Source: Methylopumilus sp036745495
GTDB taxonomy: Bacteria; Pseudomonadota; Gammaproteobacteria; Burkholderiales; Methylophilaceae
NCBI GenBank assembly: GCA_036745495.1
Contig: DAIOGA010000007.1
Coordinates: 1-37,670, forward strand
Length of the DNA: 37,670 bases
Reading direction: 5' to 3'
Every line of letters begins with the position of its first letter. Position 1 is the stretch's first letter. A model generated the notes under the pieces. It was given only the letters and a program-made list of their open reading frames with translations, made no database searches and was not told the origin of the DNA. Below, piece after piece: positions 9,105 to 17,841 of this stretch. Position numbers and translations under genes: made by a program.

Positions 9105-9479
9105 ATGAAAAATCAACTTTTAGCTATTCTTTTAATTTTATCGTCTCCTCTATTTGCTAACGAAGTAGATATTGATAAAAGCACACTTCCTGTGGACGAA
9201 AAATCTTTCATCGAGGCTATCAGCCGTTTTAATAAAGATGAAATTCTAAAAGCTCTTGGAGAGCCGATATACAAAGAAGATATTAAGTTGAAATCTTCTG
9301 AAGAGATTGTAGGCTCCATCTGGCAATATCAGCATATAAATACTGCGGAAGATGGCAGCTATTATCCAACAACTGAATTAGATTTTTTAGATGAGTTCGT
9401 TGAGACAGTTGTTTTTCAAAATAACAATGGTCAGCCTTCAGGAACCCCTTCTCAAACATACAAAATTCAAAAGCCTTAA
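9105..9479 (+). CDS. Small exported protein, possibly BamE/SmpA-like fold
   Basis: A 124-residue product with a clear signal peptide (MKNQLLAILLILSSPLFA, cleavage probably before NEVD). There is no lipobox cysteine. The mature part contains an EILKALGEP segment (about 46-54), then IWQYQH and a VETVVFQNN strand. This order resembles the SmpA/OmlA-BamE pattern (LG.P, W.Y, then a V.F strand), but the resemblance is weak and the lipidation site of BamE is missing. It sits between corC and lnt, which are usually adjacent. An AGGGA ribosome site precedes the ATG. A hairpin plus T-run overlaps its stop. Function unknown; real because of the signal peptide, ribosome site and operon position. Confidence 0.7.
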   Translation: MKNQLLAILLILSSPLFANEVDIDKSTLPVDEKSFIEAISRFNKDEILKALGEPIYKEDIKLKSSEEIVGSIWQYQHINTAEDGSYYPTTELDFLDEFVETVVFQNNNGQPSGTPSQTYKIQKP

Positions 9480-9498
9480 TTACTTTTAAGGTTTTATT
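9474..9498 (+). terminator. Rho-independent terminator after the small exported protein gene
   Basis: Six-bp stem CCTTAA (9474-9479) with TTAAGG (9486-9491), six-base loop, followed by TTTTATT. The stem begins two bases before the end of the preceding codon and includes the stop. It would separate the phoH-corC transcript from lnt, at least partly. Confidence 0.5.
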
Positions 9499-9540
9499 GT
9501 TCATAATTCAGTACAATGGTCTTAAACGGCTTTTTGTATT

Positions 9541-11040
9541 TTGAATAAACAATACCCATCCTTCTATATAGCTATTTCCTTTTTTCTCGGAGCGCTCTCA
9601 GTTCTGAGTTTTGCACCTTTTAACCACCATTTTATTTCGCTCATTTCTCTGAGCAGTCTTTTTTTTATTTGGCATAAACTAAATCATGCAAAACAAGGAT
9701 TTTTATCAGGCCTTTTTTTTGGTTTAGGTTTGTTTGGCTTTGGCATTTCATGGATCTACATAAGCCTAAATACATATGGTGGCATGCCTGCATGGTTAGC
9801 ATATTTAAGTACTTTTTTATTTTGCCTCTTCTTTGCTTTTTTTATTGGCATTGTTGGATGGCTTGCTTCACATCGAAAATCGAGCTTTTTTTTAATTCCA
9901 TTTATCTGGACATTCTTTGAATGGATTAAAGGTTGGTTCTTAACTGGTTTTCCATGGCTCACAATGGGTTATTCACAAGTGCCTTCAAGCCCTCTTGCTG
10001 GATTTTTACCTGTGATAGGGATTTATGGAGTAACTCTGATACTCACTTCTCTAGCTTTAATTTTGAGTCTAATACTACTAGATAAAGACAAGCGCTCACA
10101 ACTTATCAAACTTAGTCTAATAGTATCCGTATTAGTGTCTGGTCAACTTCTAAAATATATTGAATGGACTGAGCCTGTTGGCGAGCCTATATCTGTATCT
10201 CTTATTCAAGGCAATATTGCTCAAGATATTAAATGGCAAAAAGAAACTGTTTCGCAAACATTAAATACTTATCAAACGCTTATTCAAAAAACAAAAGGTC
10301 AAATTATTCTTCTTCCAGAAACTGCTTTACCGCTTCTCGTTGAATATATCCCCAAGACATTTAAAGAATCTATTTTAAGACATGCCGGACAAAAGCAAAG
10401 TCATATTCTTATGGGCGCAATTGAGCGCCAAGGCACAAATTATTTTAATGTTGTATTGAATTTGAAGAGTGATTCATTTCAAGTTTATCGCAAATCACAT
10501 TTGGTGCCATTTGGTGAATTCATACCCTTAAAATTTATTTTTCAATACATTTATACACATTATCTCAATATGCCTATGAACGATTTATCAAGGGGCAGCA
10601 CGCATCAAATACCTATGACTATTGGAAATCAAAAAATTGCATTTAATATTTGCTATGAAGATGTTTTTGGTGAAGAGATTATCCAAGCCCTACCCTCCGC
10701 AACACTTATAGCCAACGTGAGCAATGATGCATGGTATGGAAGATCTATTGCTGCTTACCAGCACTTACAATTCTCTCAAGCAAGGGCTATAGAAACAGGC
10801 AGAATGGTTATTCGCTCAACAAATACTGGCGCTACAGTCATTATTAATGAGCACGGAGTTCTTAAAGAAGCGCTACCCGAGTTTACTGAAGGTGTTCTCG
10901 AAGGGTCTGTGCAGGGATTCAAAAATGCAACGCCTTATGTTTCCTTCGGCAATTGGCCTGTCATTACTTTATGTTTCATTGCGCTTCTTGTTTGGTTTAC
11001 GAGGCATTCAAAACTTTTATCGATATTGAAAAAGAAGTAG
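9541..11040 (+). CDS. lnt: Apolipoprotein N-acyltransferase Lnt
   Basis: A 499-residue inner-membrane enzyme that adds the third acyl chain to lipoproteins. The N-terminal half is strongly hydrophobic, with several membrane helices up to about residue 205. The nitrilase-type domain follows with the catalytic triad E260 (LLPETALPL), K318 (YRKSHLVPFGEF) and C371 (NICYEDVFGEE). A last membrane helix lies near the C-terminus (about 463-488). The start is TTG with no nearby in-frame ATG, and it begins right at the family's usual position before the first helix. It follows a terminator-like hairpin, so it may have its own promoter in the 60-base gap; a TACAAT at 9512-9517 is a possible -10. Confidence 0.95.
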   Translation: MNKQYPSFYIAISFFLGALSVLSFAPFNHHFISLISLSSLFFIWHKLNHAKQGFLSGLFFGLGLFGFGISWIYISLNTYGGMPAWLAYLSTFLFCLFFAFFIGIVGWLASHRKSSFFLIPFIWTFFEWIKGWFLTGFPWLTMGYSQVPSSPLAGFLPVIGIYGVTLILTSLALILSLILLDKDKRSQLIKLSLIVSVLVSGQLLKYIEWTEPVGEPISVSLIQGNIAQDIKWQKETVSQTLNTYQTLIQKTKGQIILLPETALPLLVEYIPKTFKESILRHAGQKQSHILMGAIERQGTNYFNVVLNLKSDSFQVYRKSHLVPFGEFIPLKFIFQYIYTHYLNMPMNDLSRGSTHQIPMTIGNQKIAFNICYEDVFGEEIIQALPSATLIANVSNDAWYGRSIAAYQHLQFSQARAIETGRMVIRSTNTGATVIINEHGVLKEALPEFTEGVLEGSVQGFKNATPYVSFGNWPVITLCFIALLVWFTRHSKLLSILKKK

Positions 11041-11067
11041 AATGCTTCAATTAGAGATCAATTCATT

Positions 11068-11997
11068 ATGCAACTAACCTTTCAAGACATCATTCTCAAA
11101 CTTCAAAATTATTGGGCTAACCAAGGATGCGCCATTCTTCAGCCTTATGATATGGAAGTAGGTGCAGGCACTTCACATACAGCAACTTTTTTAAGATCGC
11201 TTGGCCCTGAGCCATGGAAGGCAACTTATGTTCAACCAAGCCGACGTCCAAAAGATGGGCGCTACGGCAAAAATCCAAATAGACTTCAACATTATTATCA
11301 ACTACAGGTTGTTCTTAAACCTTCGCCATTAGATATCCTGGAGCTTTATTTGGGCTCACTTAAAGCACTGGGTTTTAATCTTAAAGAAAATGACATTCGC
11401 TTTGTGGAAGATGATTGGGAAAACCCAACGCTTGGTGCTTGGGGTTTAGGTTGGGAAGTTTGGCTCAATGGAATGGAAATTACTCAATTCACCTATTTTC
11501 AACAAGTAGGTGGCATTGATTGCAAACCAATCACAGGAGAGATTACTTACGGACTCGAGAGACTTGCAATGTACATTCAAGGTGTCGACAATGTTTACGA
11601 CCTTACCTGGACCGATAATTTAAAATATGGTGACGTTTATCTTCAAAATGAAATTGAACAAAGCGCATATAACTTTGAACATAGCGATGCTGACTTTCTA
11701 TTCCAGGCTTTTATTGCTCACGAAAAAGAAGCCAATCATCTCATGACCGAGCAATTAGCTCTTCCCGCATATGAGCAAGTTTTAAAAGCAGCCCATTCTT
11801 TCAATCTTTTAGATGCAAGGGGCTCTATAAGTATTACCGAAAGAGCAGAATATATTGGTCGCATTCGAAATTTAGCTAGAAATGTTGCGAGTAGCTATCT
11901 TCTAAGCCGAGCAAATTTAGGCTTCCCCTTGGCTGATAAAAATCATGCGAAAGAAATTATTGATCAACTTAATGCAAAAAAGACAATTAAATCGTGA
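11068..11997 (+). CDS. glyQ: Glycyl-tRNA synthetase alpha subunit
   Basis: The 309-residue catalytic alpha chain of the bacterial alpha2-beta2 glycyl-tRNA synthetase. Family blocks are plain: GCAILQPYDMEVGAGT near the N-terminus, then YVQPSRRPKDGRYG, and GLGWEVWLNGMEITQFTYFQQVGG. Length is standard. The beta-subunit gene starts within the last bases through a GTGA overlap (11994-11997), which would keep subunit synthesis balanced. Confidence 0.97.
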   Translation: MQLTFQDIILKLQNYWANQGCAILQPYDMEVGAGTSHTATFLRSLGPEPWKATYVQPSRRPKDGRYGKNPNRLQHYYQLQVVLKPSPLDILELYLGSLKALGFNLKENDIRFVEDDWENPTLGAWGLGWEVWLNGMEITQFTYFQQVGGIDCKPITGEITYGLERLAMYIQGVDNVYDLTWTDNLKYGDVYLQNEIEQSAYNFEHSDADFLFQAFIAHEKEANHLMTEQLALPAYEQVLKAAHSFNLLDARGSISITERAEYIGRIRNLARNVASSYLLSRANLGFPLADKNHAKEIIDQLNAKKTIKS

Positions 11998-14093
11998 AGC
12001 TAGATAATTTACTTATAGAGCTTTTGACAGAGGAGTTGCCTCCAAAATCACAAAAGCAGCTTGGCGTAGCATTTGCAAAGAGTGTAAAAGAGTTTCTTGT
12101 AAAACATCATCTCGCAAATGAAGCGTCAGAAGATTCAATTTTTTCTACGCCAAGAAGAATCGGTATATACCTAAAAGATGTTAAAGATGAAGCTGCAAAT
12201 CAAAATACATCTATCAAATTAATGCCAGCATCCATTGGGTTTGATGTTTCCGGAAAACCAACTGAAGCCTTATTAAAAAAATTACATGGAATTGGTTTAG
12301 ATCAAAAAGCTGTAAGTCTCATCACTAAAAAAAATGAAAATAGTAATGAGGTTTTATATATTGATAAAGATGTAGAAGGAGCAAAGCTAAAAGATATTAT
12401 TGCCGAATGTATTTCATCAAGCCTGACACGTTTACCAATAAAAAAAATGATGTCCTATCAGCTCTCGGATGGATGGACGACTGTTAACTTTGTAAGACCG
12501 GCTCATGGATTAATTATTCTTCATGGCGCAGATATCATTAAAACGAACGTTTTAGGGATTGAATCTAATCGATCTACGCTCGGCCATCGATTTGAATCAA
12601 AAAAAGAAATGATTGAGATTCAACATGCTGATGAATACAAAGAGCAAATGAAAACTGAAGGTAATGTCATTGTATCTTTCGAAGAAAGAAAAACACTAAT
12701 CAAAAATGGTTTGAGTGAGAAAGCTGCTAATCTTTCCAATCAGCTCATCCCTATCAATGATGAAGATCTTCTTGAAGAAGTTACAGCGCTCGTTGAATAT
12801 CCAAATGTTTTAGTGGGGGAATTTGAATCTAAGTTTCTTGAAGTGCCACAAGAGTGCCTTATTTTAACTATGAAGGCCAATCAAAAATATTTTCCCTTAA
12901 TCGATAAAAACAATAAACTTGCAAATCAATTTTTAATTGTTTCAAACATATCTCCGAAAAATTCAAGTCTCATCATTCAAGGTAATGAAAAAGTGATCAG
13001 GCCAAGATTATCGGATGCAGAATTTTTCTATACCCAAGATAAGAAAAAGCCTCTTAAAGATTACCTTTCGCAACTTCAACATATTGTGTACCACAATAAA
13101 CTTGGAACTCAATCAGAGAGATCTGAAAGAGTTAAAGTGATTGCATCTCTCATTGTAAAAAATTTAAATCAATCTAAATTGCTCGACACTGTATTGCTCG
13201 CATCCGATTTATCTAAAGCAGATTTATCTACTAATATGGTTGGTGAGTTCCCAGAACTTCAAGGAATTATGGGTAGATATTACGCACTAAATGAAAAAAT
13301 TTCAGAAGAAGTGGCATTTGCTATAGAAGATCATTACAAGCCACGATTTTCTGGTGACACACTTCCAAGAAACTCTGTAGGAGATATCGTCGCAATTGCA
13401 GACAAAATTGAAACTTTAATAGGCTTATTTAGTATTGGTGAAAAGCCTACGGGCGACAAAGATCCTTTTGCGCTTAGGCGTCAAGTTATTGGAATCATTC
13501 GTATTCTGACTGAAAAAAATATCAGCCTAAATTTAAATACAACTATTTCTGATTCTATTAAGGCTACCAAATTAGCCGAATCTAAAGACCTTAATTCTTT
13601 CATCTACGATCGAATCTGCAATTTTTTCAAAGATCAAGGTTATGCTGCTCTTGATATCGAGGCTGTCCTTGCCATTGACTCGGGATTGATTAGTGAGATT
13701 CCTAAAAGATTAAATGCAATTAAAGAATTTTCACAACTTCCCGAGTCTAAAGATCTAGCATCAGCAAATAAAAGAGTTGGTAATATTCTTAAAAAAGCGG
13801 ATTTTAAATCTGCATTAAAAATTGATCCGGCTTTGCTTAAAGATATAGCCGAAGTTAATTTATACAAGACATTAGATTTAGTAGATGCTGAAGCTAGAAA
13901 AGAATATCTAGCAAATAATTACTCAAGCTCATTAAAATTACTTTGCAAACTCAAAAACCCGATTGATCAATTTTTTAACGACGTCATGGTAAATGTGGAG
14001 GATGAATCACTTAAGATGAATCGGCTTGCCCTTCTCGAAAAACTCTACTCGGCAATGAATCTAGTTGCTGATTTATCCAAACTCTCATCTTAG
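11994..14093 (+). CDS. glyS: Glycyl-tRNA synthetase beta subunit
   Basis: A 699-residue beta chain, normal length, which supplies tRNA recognition. The N-terminus (LLIELLTEELPPK) is the family signature, the central HD-like region includes ADLSTNMVGEFPELQGIMGRYYA-type sequence (about 403-425), and a helical anticodon-binding domain closes the protein. It starts with GTG inside the glyQ stop region, indicating translational coupling. gmhB follows after 3 bases. Confidence 0.97.
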   Translation: MKLDNLLIELLTEELPPKSQKQLGVAFAKSVKEFLVKHHLANEASEDSIFSTPRRIGIYLKDVKDEAANQNTSIKLMPASIGFDVSGKPTEALLKKLHGIGLDQKAVSLITKKNENSNEVLYIDKDVEGAKLKDIIAECISSSLTRLPIKKMMSYQLSDGWTTVNFVRPAHGLIILHGADIIKTNVLGIESNRSTLGHRFESKKEMIEIQHADEYKEQMKTEGNVIVSFEERKTLIKNGLSEKAANLSNQLIPINDEDLLEEVTALVEYPNVLVGEFESKFLEVPQECLILTMKANQKYFPLIDKNNKLANQFLIVSNISPKNSSLIIQGNEKVIRPRLSDAEFFYTQDKKKPLKDYLSQLQHIVYHNKLGTQSERSERVKVIASLIVKNLNQSKLLDTVLLASDLSKADLSTNMVGEFPELQGIMGRYYALNEKISEEVAFAIEDHYKPRFSGDTLPRNSVGDIVAIADKIETLIGLFSIGEKPTGDKDPFALRRQVIGIIRILTEKNISLNLNTTISDSIKATKLAESKDLNSFIYDRICNFFKDQGYAALDIEAVLAIDSGLISEIPKRLNAIKEFSQLPESKDLASANKRVGNILKKADFKSALKIDPALLKDIAEVNLYKTLDLVDAEARKEYLANNYSSSLKLLCKLKNPIDQFFNDVMVNVEDESLKMNRLALLEKLYSAMNLVADLSKLSS

Positions 14094-14096
14094 ATT

Positions 14097-14639
14097 ATGA
14101 AATTAGTCATTCTGGATAGAGATGGCGTAATTAATGAAGACAGCGTGAATTTTATTAAAACGCCTAATGAATGGATTCCTATTCAAGACAGTCTGGAGTC
14201 AATTGCACTTTTAAACCAATCTGGTTTTAAAGTTGTCATAGCAACTAACCAATCAGGAATTAGCCGAGGTCTGTTTGATGTATCAACACTCAATCTTATT
14301 CATGAAAAAATGTTTAAATTGCTCTCTCAACAAGGTGGGCATATTGATGCTATCTTTTTTTGCCCCCATAGAGCAGAGGAAAATTGCGAATGCCGCAAAC
14401 CAAAACCAGGCATGTTAAAAGAAATTGCTCATAGATTCGCGATTGATTTAAAAAAAGTGCCGGCCATAGGCGACTCTCTAAGGGATCTCCAAGCCTTTGA
14501 TGCAGTCGGCGCCCAACCCATACTTGTTAAAACAGGCAAGGGTGAAGAGACGCTTGATAAAGGTGGGCTTCCCAAAAATACCTGGATCTGTGAAAATCTC
14601 GCAGAGGCGACACAAAGAATTATTTCGGAGTACGCTTAA
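14097..14639 (+). CDS. gmhB: D-glycero-D-manno-heptose-1,7-bisphosphate 7-phosphatase
   Basis: The 180-residue HAD phosphatase removes the 7-phosphate in ADP-heptose synthesis for the LPS inner core. The nucleophile motif is DRDG (D7, D9), motif II lies in ATNQSG, and the late acidic motif is GDSLRD (D126). The GmhB zinc knuckle is complete: C89, H91, C97 and C99. Placement after glyS and before plsC is the common betaproteobacterial order. It indicates a Gram-negative envelope with heptose-containing LPS. Confidence 0.93.
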   Translation: MKLVILDRDGVINEDSVNFIKTPNEWIPIQDSLESIALLNQSGFKVVIATNQSGISRGLFDVSTLNLIHEKMFKLLSQQGGHIDAIFFCPHRAEENCECRKPKPGMLKEIAHRFAIDLKKVPAIGDSLRDLQAFDAVGAQPILVKTGKGEETLDKGGLPKNTWICENLAEATQRIISEYA

Positions 14640-14648
14640 CTTTAAACA

Positions 14649-15356
14649 ATGCTTTATTTAAGATCCATTATTTTTCTAATTGGTATGTGGATTTTTACTA
14701 TTCCATTCACCTTGGCATCCCTTCTTACATTTCCGTTTCCACCTATCACACGATATAAATTTATTTCAATTTGGGCAAAAACAATGCTATATTGGCTTCG
14801 AATTTCCTGTAATCTAAATTTTGTTGTCAAAGGGGAGCAAAACATAGGTTCTACAGCATCGATTGTACTTTCCAAACATCAATCAGCATGGGAAACGCTT
14901 GCTTTTCAAAAAATCTTTCCTCCGCAAGTTTGGGTTCTTAAACAAGAATTATTGTGGGTTCCATTTTTCGGATGGGGCTTAGCTATGACTTCCCCAATCG
15001 CCATTAATCGCAAAGCAGGACGAAAATCTCTAGAACAAATTCTTATCCAAGGTCTCGATCGACTCAAAAAAGGTTTTTGGATTGTTATGTTTCCTGAAGG
15101 CACGCGAACTCAGCCGGGGCATAAAGTTAAATACCATATTGGCGGAGCTTGGGTTGCTTCAAAGACAAATACGCAAGTTATTCCCGTTGCTCATAATGCA
15201 GGTTTATTTTGGCCAAAAAATTCAATCCTTAAAAAACCTGGAACGATTCAAGTAAGTATCGGCGCACCTATTGATGTAAAAAATAAAGCGCCTGATGAAA
15301 TTATTAAGCTTACTGAAAATTGGATTGAAAAAGAGGTTTTACATTTAAATGATTAA
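14649..15356 (+). CDS. plsC: 1-acyl-sn-glycerol-3-phosphate acyltransferase
   Basis: A 235-residue membrane-associated acyltransferase making phosphatidic acid. An N-terminal hydrophobic segment spans about 3-30. Motif I reads KHQSAWET, so the usual HX4D is HX4E here (H77, E82). Motif III is FPEGTR at 148-153, and the substrate block AINRKAG is at 118-124. The Glu variant occurs in related acyltransferases and is not by itself a sign of inactivity. It overlaps the following YgjP-type gene by 8 bases. Confidence 0.9.
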   Translation: MLYLRSIIFLIGMWIFTIPFTLASLLTFPFPPITRYKFISIWAKTMLYWLRISCNLNFVVKGEQNIGSTASIVLSKHQSAWETLAFQKIFPPQVWVLKQELLWVPFFGWGLAMTSPIAINRKAGRKSLEQILIQGLDRLKKGFWIVMFPEGTRTQPGHKVKYHIGGAWVASKTNTQVIPVAHNAGLFWPKNSILKKPGTIQVSIGAPIDVKNKAPDEIIKLTENWIEKEVLHLND

Positions 15357-16071
15357 TTTAAAACCTACAAATCTTGAGTTATTTTTACCTAGCGGTAAAA
15401 AAATTAAATACCTCCTAAAAAGAAGAAATCGAAGAACAATTGGTTTGAAAGTGGATCATGATGGGCTTGTTATTCACGCGCCAATTCTTATTCCTAGATC
15501 TCGCATTGAAGAACTTATTGCGCCAAAACTTGACTGGATTCAAGAAAAACTTTCTCTTCAATTAAGCAAGAAAAAGAAAATTAATTGGAAAACAGGTGAG
15601 TTAATTCATATTTTGGGGAATAAAGTAATTCTGAGCCTTAAGGCGAGCAGAACAAATTCTGTGCTTCAAGACAAAGATATATTGCATGTCGACACAAATC
15701 GCGTTAATGATCAAATCCACTCGGCAAAGCTTGTATCAAAATGGTTAAAAGAAAAGGCATTGAAAGATTTTGTTCGAAGGGTGGAAGTGTTTAGCGTGAA
15801 ATTGAATGTGTACCCTTCTAACGTTTACTTATCAAATGCAAAGTCTCGATGGGGAAGTTGTAACTCTAAAAAAGAGATAAGACTTAATTGGAGGCTCATT
15901 CAAGCACCGCCACATATTATTAATTATGTGATCTGTCATGAGCTAGCTCACTTGAAAGAAATGAATCATTCGAATCGTTTTTGGGAAGAAGTAGAAAAAG
16001 TACTTCCTGAATACCGCTCATCAGAAAAAGAACTTAAAACACTATCAAGCGATTTATACCTTATTGGTTAA
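15349..16071 (+). CDS. YgjP-type metallopeptidase-like protein (DUF45/M48 family)
   Basis: The 240-residue cytosolic protein of the YgjP/WLM-SprT-like group. The zinc site is HELAH (H197, E198, H201), followed by H207 in NHSNRFW. The preceding SNAKSRWGSCNSKKEIRLNW-type block is characteristic of the family. A peptidase fold is clear but no substrate is known. It is the last gene of the forward run. Its stop codon shares the TTAA at 16068-16071 with the stop of the converging SCO1 gene, and a weak hairpin with a T-run overlaps the stop. Confidence 0.88.
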   Translation: MINLKPTNLELFLPSGKKIKYLLKRRNRRTIGLKVDHDGLVIHAPILIPRSRIEELIAPKLDWIQEKLSLQLSKKKKINWKTGELIHILGNKVILSLKASRTNSVLQDKDILHVDTNRVNDQIHSAKLVSKWLKEKALKDFVRRVEVFSVKLNVYPSNVYLSNAKSRWGSCNSKKEIRLNWRLIQAPPHIINYVICHELAHLKEMNHSNRFWEEVEKVLPEYRSSEKELKTLSSDLYLIG

Positions 16072-16081
16072 ATAAGTTTTT
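16060..16081 (+). terminator. Weak AU-rich terminator hairpin at the plsC-ygjP run end
   Basis: Arms CTTATT (16060-16065) and AATAAG (16071-16076), a five-base loop that contains the stop, then TTTTT (16077-16081). The stem is almost all A-T, so strength is doubtful. On the reverse strand there is no T-run, so it would act in the forward direction. Confidence 0.4.
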
Positions 16082-16643
16082 CGAGGTCGCTCGCTATGTC
16101 TTCAGGTTTTTCTCCATTACTTATGTGAAGTTTAACGCTTCCGTTCTTATCGATGACATATAAACCTGCGCTATGATCAATCGTATAGCCCGCCTTACTT
16201 CCATCATTCACTTTTTTATAAAAAATCTTAAATTGGGTCGTGACTTTATCGATTTCGCTCTCTGAACCAGTAAGACCAAGAAAAGAGCTATTAAATGTTG
16301 GAATAAATTTTTTCAAAACGTCCTCAGTATCGCGAGCTGGATCTAGAGTAATAAAAATAACTTGTACGCCCGAAGCCTTGCCCTTAAGGAGATTCATTGT
16401 TTTTTTAAGATCAGTCATGGTTGTAGGACATATATCAGGACAATGCGTAAATCCAAAAAAAAGCACGACAACCTTTCCTTTAAAGTCTTCTAATGTCCGT
16501 AAATGCCCATTGAAATCTCTTAATTTAAAAGACGTATCTAGGTGCACTGAGCTTATATCAGTGCCTACAAAACTTTCATCATGCGTCTTTTGACAAGAGA
16601 CAAGACAAATGAAGATTAAAAATAAAAGTGCAATTTTTTTCAT
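16068..16643 (-). CDS. SCO1/SenC copper chaperone lipoprotein
   Basis: A 191-residue thioredoxin-fold protein that helps deliver copper to cytochrome c oxidase. The signal sequence ends in a lipobox LVSC, so C17 should be lipidated. The copper motif is C68-x3-C72 (CPDIC), with the third ligand H158 in TIDHSAG. All three residues are present, so function looks intact. It is transcribed alone on the reverse strand, between the YgjP-type gene and the divergent ilvE. No cytochrome oxidase gene lies nearby. Confidence 0.92.
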   Translation of the reverse strand: MKKIALLFLIFICLVSCQKTHDESFVGTDISSVHLDTSFKLRDFNGHLRTLEDFKGKVVVLFFGFTHCPDICPTTMTDLKKTMNLLKGKASGVQVIFITLDPARDTEDVLKKFIPTFNSSFLGLTGSESEIDKVTTQFKIFYKKVNDGSKAGYTIDHSAGLYVIDKNGSVKLHISNGEKPEDIASDLEKLI

Positions 16644-16742
16644 AATATATTTCTCAATAAAAGCGATTCATTTTATCATGTTAATAAATGGCAATAAGCC
16701 CCGAAGAAAGCTAACAAAGATTTACCAATTTTAAGGAAAACT

Positions 16743-17675
16743 ATGGCAATCCCAACATCAATGGAAGACCGTGACGGACACATTTGGTTTGATAATAAAA
16801 TGACGCCTTGGCGTGAAGCAAAGACTCATGTGCTTACTCACACACTTCACTATGGTATGGGCGTCTTTGAAGGAGTGAGAGCCTATAAAACAAATGAAGG
16901 TACTGCTATTTTTAGACTTAAAGAACATACGGATCGACTCTTTAATTCTGCCCATATTCTTGGAATGAAAATGCCTTATGACAAAAACGTCATTATGGAT
17001 GCCCATAAGAAAGCTGTTAAAGAAAACAAGTTAGAATCTGCTTACATTAGACCCATGGCATTTTATGGTGCCGAAGCTATGGGTATTTCAGCAAAAACCT
17101 TATCAACTCACGTCATAGTTGCAGCATGGGAATGGGGTGCATATATGGGCAAGGAGGCTCTTGAAAATGGCATTCGCGTAAAAACATCTTCCTTTTCAAG
17201 ACATCATGTCAACATCACCATGTGTAAAGCTAAAGCAAATGGTAACTATATGAATTCAATTCTAGCTCATCAAGAAGCGAATCAAGATGGCTACGATGAA
17301 GCCCTGCTCCTTGATGTAAACGGCTTTGTTACTGAAGGTTCAGGTGAAAATATATTTATCGTGAAACATAACAAATTAATTACGCCTGATCTCACAAGCG
17401 CATTAGAGGGGATCACTCGCGATACAATCATTCAGATTGCAAATGACTTAAAAATACCAGTGATCGAAAAAAGAATTACACGAGATGAGGTCTATACTGC
17501 AGATGAAGCTTTTTTCACAGGCACGGCTGCTGAAGTCACACCGATTAGAGAATTGGATAGAAGGATGATCGGCAAAGGTCATCGCGGAGAAGTTACTAAG
17601 GAATTACAAAATATTTATTTTGATGCAGTTACAGGAAAATCAAAAAAATATGCAGATTGGCTTACATACGTTTAA
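16743..17675 (+). CDS. ilvE: Branched-chain amino acid aminotransferase
   Basis: The 310-residue fold-type IV PLP enzyme makes the final transamination step to Leu, Ile and Val. The N-terminal block (HIWFDNKM, THVLTHTLHYGMGVFEGVRAY) is characteristic. The PLP lysine is K164 in KANGNY and the phosphate-binding EGSGENIF block follows. An AAGGAAAA ribosome site sits just before the ATG. The downstream 53-codon zinc-finger gene begins 3 bases after the stop, a linkage common in betaproteobacteria. Confidence 0.95.
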   Translation: MAIPTSMEDRDGHIWFDNKMTPWREAKTHVLTHTLHYGMGVFEGVRAYKTNEGTAIFRLKEHTDRLFNSAHILGMKMPYDKNVIMDAHKKAVKENKLESAYIRPMAFYGAEAMGISAKTLSTHVIVAAWEWGAYMGKEALENGIRVKTSSFSRHHVNITMCKAKANGNYMNSILAHQEANQDGYDEALLLDVNGFVTEGSGENIFIVKHNKLITPDLTSALEGITRDTIIQIANDLKIPVIEKRITRDEVYTADEAFFTGTAAEVTPIRELDRRMIGKGHRGEVTKELQNIYFDAVTGKSKKYADWLTYV

Positions 17676-17678
17676 AAT

Positions 17679-17840
17679 ATGAATAATAAAATTATAAATG
17701 TAGATCAAAAAAGTCTCCCTTTGTTTTGCCCTACACAAAAAGAAAATTTATTCTCATCTCACCCAAAAGTGTTTTTAGATATTACTAAAACGGGGGTAGT
17801 GTCATGCCCCTATTGTGGCACAACATATAAACTAAAATAA
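17679..17840 (+). CDS. Small CHCC-type zinc-finger protein
   Basis: A 53-codon ORF (ATG at 17679, TAA at 17838-17840). It has cysteine and histidine at C17, H28, C43 and C46, with the end reading SCPYCGTTYKL. This is the CHCC zinc-finger pattern (PF10276, related to the NDUFS6 complex I subunit). It is tucked three bases behind ilvE and one base from the converging murI stop. Family members are small and widespread, so it is real despite its length. The precise role is unknown; a link to complex I is only by homology. Confidence 0.85.
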   Translation: MNNKIINVDQKSLPLFCPTQKENLFSSHPKVFLDITKTGVVSCPYCGTTYKLK

Positions 17841-17841
17841 A

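Noticed and set aside
14871..14900. PlsC motif I has Glu instead of Asp (HX4E)
   Set aside because: As far as I recall, this variant is frequent in betaproteobacterial relatives of PlsC, and the rest of the active site is intact.
16240..16593. A 117-codon forward frame inside the SCO1 gene
   Set aside because: It is antisense to a gene with complete copper-binding motifs, has no recognisable domain, and is a shadow frame.
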